From Clostridiales bacterium (lineage in GTDB: Bacteria > Bacillota > Clostridia > Saccharofermentanales > Saccharofermentanaceae): 64,000 bases of DNA. The position numbers and the translations under genes were made by a program. The notes under the pieces are model-generated. The model was not told the DNA's origin and made no database searches. It saw only the letters and a list, made by a program, of their open reading frames with translations. Shown here piece by piece: positions 61,912 to 64,000 of this stretch. The stretch spans positions 1-64,000 of the forward strand of contig JAFZZM010000010.1 of NCBI GenBank assembly GCA_017615755.1, read 5' to 3'. Position 1 is the first letter of the stretch, and each line of letters opens with the position of its first letter.

Positions 61912-62958
61912 TTACGGGCTGAAAGGTGGTTTCGTACCCTGCTGTCCATAATGGTTCATCCCGTACGGATTCGGCAGTGTCGGGTACGGATTCTGCTGGA
62001 TCTGCGGAACCGGGGCAACCTCAGCGGCTTCCTGTACCTTTTTCTTCACCTTCTTATCTTTCTTACCGCTCTTTACAAGAAGAACGATAAGGACAACGAT
62101 CACTACAAGAAGTACGGCCACTGCGCTCCAGGAAATAATCATGATCCACTGCATCGTGGTATAGCTCAGATCCTTAAGGAACGGAAGCAAAGCATCCTTC
62201 GCAGCTTCTTTTGCCGCATCCTCTTCCGCCTTGGCGCTCTTTTTTCCTAATGTCTTGCCGGGATCCGAAGGTGTCGTGTTATCTCCGGAATCGCCCGGTG
62301 CTACCGTTGTATCGTCTGTATCGGAAGGATCCGTATCTTTATCATCATCGTCGGTATCGGCGATTCCCTGTGCATTCGGATCCGGGAGACTGAACTTCAC
62401 GAGGATAGGCTCATTCAACTTGGTAAGATCCCATTCCAGTCTGGTTCCGTTCTTCGTCACAGTCGTCGCATTCTCTTCGATCGCGCTATCCGGAAGAGAC
62501 AGATAGAATCTCATAAATCCGCCCATCTGGCCTAAAGAAGAAAGATCGCTGCTCTTCGTCGAATTTGCATTGAGGCTGTCCGAGAAATCCCAGGTCATTG
62601 TATAGACCCCGTCTTTTTCAGTAAACGAGAAACTGTCAAAACCAAAACCGGTGGCCTTCAGTTCTTTTTCCAGATCATCAAAATCGATGCCTTGTTTCGC
62701 CATTTCCCAGCCGGAATACTCGTTGTCCTTATAATCCACGACCGACCAGCCGTTAGCCTTCATGGCATCGACCTGGTCCTGTTTGGAATCCGAAGAACCC
62801 AACTCGGCATATTCTGCATAAAGCAAAGTGATGTTGATTTTCTTGTTCGTTCCCACAGACATCTTGGTCTCATAACGGACACAGCCCGCCAACGCAAGAA
62901 TCACCGCAAGAACCAGAACGAATACAAGAGACTTTTTAAAGGATCTTTTTTTCGTCAT
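61912..62958 (-). CDS. LppM-like lipoprotein with a C-terminal TM helix
   Basis: A 348-residue protein. A lipoprotein signal (lipobox LALAGC, Cys about 26) is followed by an LppM-type beta/alpha domain (about 28-195, CVRYETKMSVGTNKKINITLLYAEYAE ... FSFTEKDGVYTMTWDFSD). A long acidic Asp/Thr/Ser linker (about 197-250) leads to a TM helix (about 268-293) and a cytoplasmic Lys-rich, Pro-rich tail. Lipid at one end and a helix at the other would hold the domain on the outer face. The next gene is a paralog. AAGGGGAG precedes the ATG. Function unknown. Confidence 0.8.
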   Translation of the reverse strand: MTKKRSFKKSLVFVLVLAVILALAGCVRYETKMSVGTNKKINITLLYAEYAELGSSDSKQDQVDAMKANGWSVVDYKDNEYSGWEMAKQGIDFDDLEKELKATGFGFDSFSFTEKDGVYTMTWDFSDSLNANSTKSSDLSSLGQMGGFMRFYLSLPDSAIEENATTVTKNGTRLEWDLTKLNEPILVKFSLPDPNAQGIADTDDDDKDTDPSDTDDTTVAPGDSGDNTTPSDPGKTLGKKSAKAEEDAAKEAAKDALLPFLKDLSYTTMQWIMIISWSAVAVLLVVIVVLIVLLVKSGKKDKKVKKKVQEAAEVAPVPQIQQNPYPTLPNPYGMNHYGQQGTKPPFSP

Positions 62959-63093
62959 TTGTTTCTACTCCCCTTCCACTATTCTTACATATTAAACAAT
63001 AAAACAAGTCAGGATTATTTTAAACCGCCAAATCAGCGGCTTAGCGCCTCTCTTTTCGAGAAAGAAGGCATGGGAAAGGGTTTTCCACGAAAC

Positions 63094-63125
63094 AAAAAAG
63101 AGGTTGCCTCGTAAGACAACCTCTT
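63094..63125 (-). terminator. Terminator after the second LppM-like gene
   Basis: AAGAGGTTG (63098-63106) pairs with CAACCTCTT (63117-63125), followed on the minus strand by TTTTTT. Confidence 0.9.
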
Positions 63126-63150
63126 CTGTTAAGCTTTTACAATGATCGAA

Positions 63151-64000
63151 TTATACGATCGGTGCACCAGGATCAGACGGTGTGTCATTTGCCGGAGCTT
63201 CCGGAGCAGCCGGAGGAGTAACCTGCGGGAAACCTGTCGGAGCAGCCGGAGCCTGCGGTACTACCGGAGACGGTGCTACAGGAGCCTGAGGAACAACCGG
63301 TGTCTGCGGGAAACCTGTCGGAGCCTGCGGTACTTCCGGTGCAGCCGGGAACGGAGCAGCCGGAGCCTGAGGAGCTACCGGAGAAGGTGTAACTGCAGAA
63401 GCATAAGGTGCAACAGCCGGCTCAGAAGGAGCAGACTTCTTCTTGTTGATGAGGATGATAGCAACTACCACACCGATAGCTACAACAACACCACCGATGA
63501 TCAGGCCGATTGCCCAGCCCGGGAATCCGGAACCACCAGTGATCTTGAATTCACAGTGGATCGGCTCTTCCATCTTGAACATATCCCACTCAAGAGTCTT
63601 GCCGCCCTTGGAATCAGATGTAGCATTGGACTTTTCAGGCTTGTTCGGCAGTTCGAGAACGAACTTCATGTATCCGCCGTACTCATTGATAGAAGAAAGA
63701 TCAACACCTTCAGCGGAAACTTCGCTTGTGTTACCGGAAACGTCCCAATCCAGTGTATAAACGCCCTTCTTTTCTGTGAAAGAGAACTTATCGAAACCTG
63801 CATCGGTATCCTTCAGTTCTTCTTCGAGATCAGCGGCCTTGATATCCTTCTTGATCAGTTCGTAACCCTTATAGCTGTCCTTCTTATACTCTTTGATCGT
63901 CCAGCCATTCTCTTCGAGCTTTTCTACTGCTTCCTCATCCAGTGTGCCGGAAGAAGAATCGTCATCGTCTCCATCGGAAAGACTGCTCGTATCGTATACA
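63151..64000 (-). CDS. LppM-like membrane protein, 5' end beyond the window
   Basis: A partial gene of at least 282 codons; the reading frame is open to the window edge with no start near it. The visible N-terminal part (about 20 acidic Asp/Ser residues, then LEENGWTIKEYKKDSYKGYELIKK and FDKFSFTEKKGVYTLDWDVSG) aligns with the central part of the LppM-like gene at 61912. A TM helix (GWAIGLIIGGVVVAIGVVVAIIL) is followed by a Pro/Ala/Val-rich cytoplasmic tail with repeated APxAPxGFPQ units. So it is a tandem paralog with a different tail. Function unknown. Confidence 0.8.
   Translation of the reverse strand, partial: VYDTSSLSDGDDDDSSSGTLDEEAVEKLEENGWTIKEYKKDSYKGYELIKKDIKAADLEEELKDTDAGFDKFSFTEKKGVYTLDWDVSGNTSEVSAEGVDLSSINEYGGYMKFVLELPNKPEKSNATSDSKGGKTLEWDMFKMEEPIHCEFKITGGSGFPGWAIGLIIGGVVVAIGVVVAIILINKKKSAPSEPAVAPYASAVTPSPVAPQAPAAPFPAAPEVPQAPTGFPQTPVVPQAPVAPSPVVPQAPAAPTGFPQVTPPAAPEAPANDTPSDPGAPIV

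Overview
The window looks like a chromosomal segment of an anaerobic, low-to-mid G+C member of the Clostridia (Bacillota), probably a gut or rumen lineage. The reasons are AGGAGG-type ribosome binding sites, the IreB-RuvX-DUF1292 gene order, a Spo0A-type DNA-binding domain, DUF4214-bearing secreted proteins, an AzlCD pair and a SecG/RNase R pair. I see no prophage, transposase, CRISPR array or rRNA.

Layout. Bases 1-410 hold a palindrome-rich non-coding stretch. Bases 411-5754 (minus) encode a secreted esterase with PASTA-like and DUF4214 repeats, MscL, a YhbD-like/ArsR regulator pair and a zinc-ribbon membrane protein. A MATE exporter (plus) follows. Next comes a long minus block: IreB, RuvX, two DUF1292-type proteins, a CPBP protease and a 1060-residue membrane-anchored surface protein, then MtaB, RNase R, SecG, a calcium-type P-ATPase and three tRNAs (Val-Asp-Phe). 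Bases 20195-28938 carry a solute-binding protein fused to DUF4214 repeats, a galM-azlC-azlD-thioesterase run, an ABC exporter and a DUF4214-CAP protein. Bases 29-33 kb carry a YbaK/serine hydrolase pair, then a kinase-like/nuclease-fold fusion followed by a divergent Hpt.

Bases 33127-33716 are probably a ~590-nt structured non-coding RNA on the minus strand. It has its own near-consensus promoter, and an 8-bp terminal stem pairs its exact 5' and 3' ends. Its size and form resemble the 'ornate large RNA' classes (ROOL, GOLLD, OLE), though I cannot assign the class from memory. After it come an ABC transporter, a radical SAM protein, DinB with a LexA-like box, a two-component system, a sugar transporter, HU, a Spo0A-C-like regulator, 5-formyl-THF cyclo-ligase, LigA and a second ABC transporter.

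Bases 53-62 kb form the most coherent system. A YidC/Oxa1 domain fused to a sulfatase-type phosphotransferase domain is followed by a CDP-glycerol glycerophosphotransferase-like protein (plus strand). They converge on a four-gene minus operon that makes 2-aminoethylphosphonate and probably activates it with CTP (nucleotidyltransferase with an HTH domain, AEP transaminase, PEP mutase with its own cytidylyltransferase domain, phosphonopyruvate decarboxylase). I infer a pathway for a phosphonate-decorated glycerophosphate-type surface polymer. The window ends in two paralogous LppM-like membrane proteins, the second cut off by the window edge.
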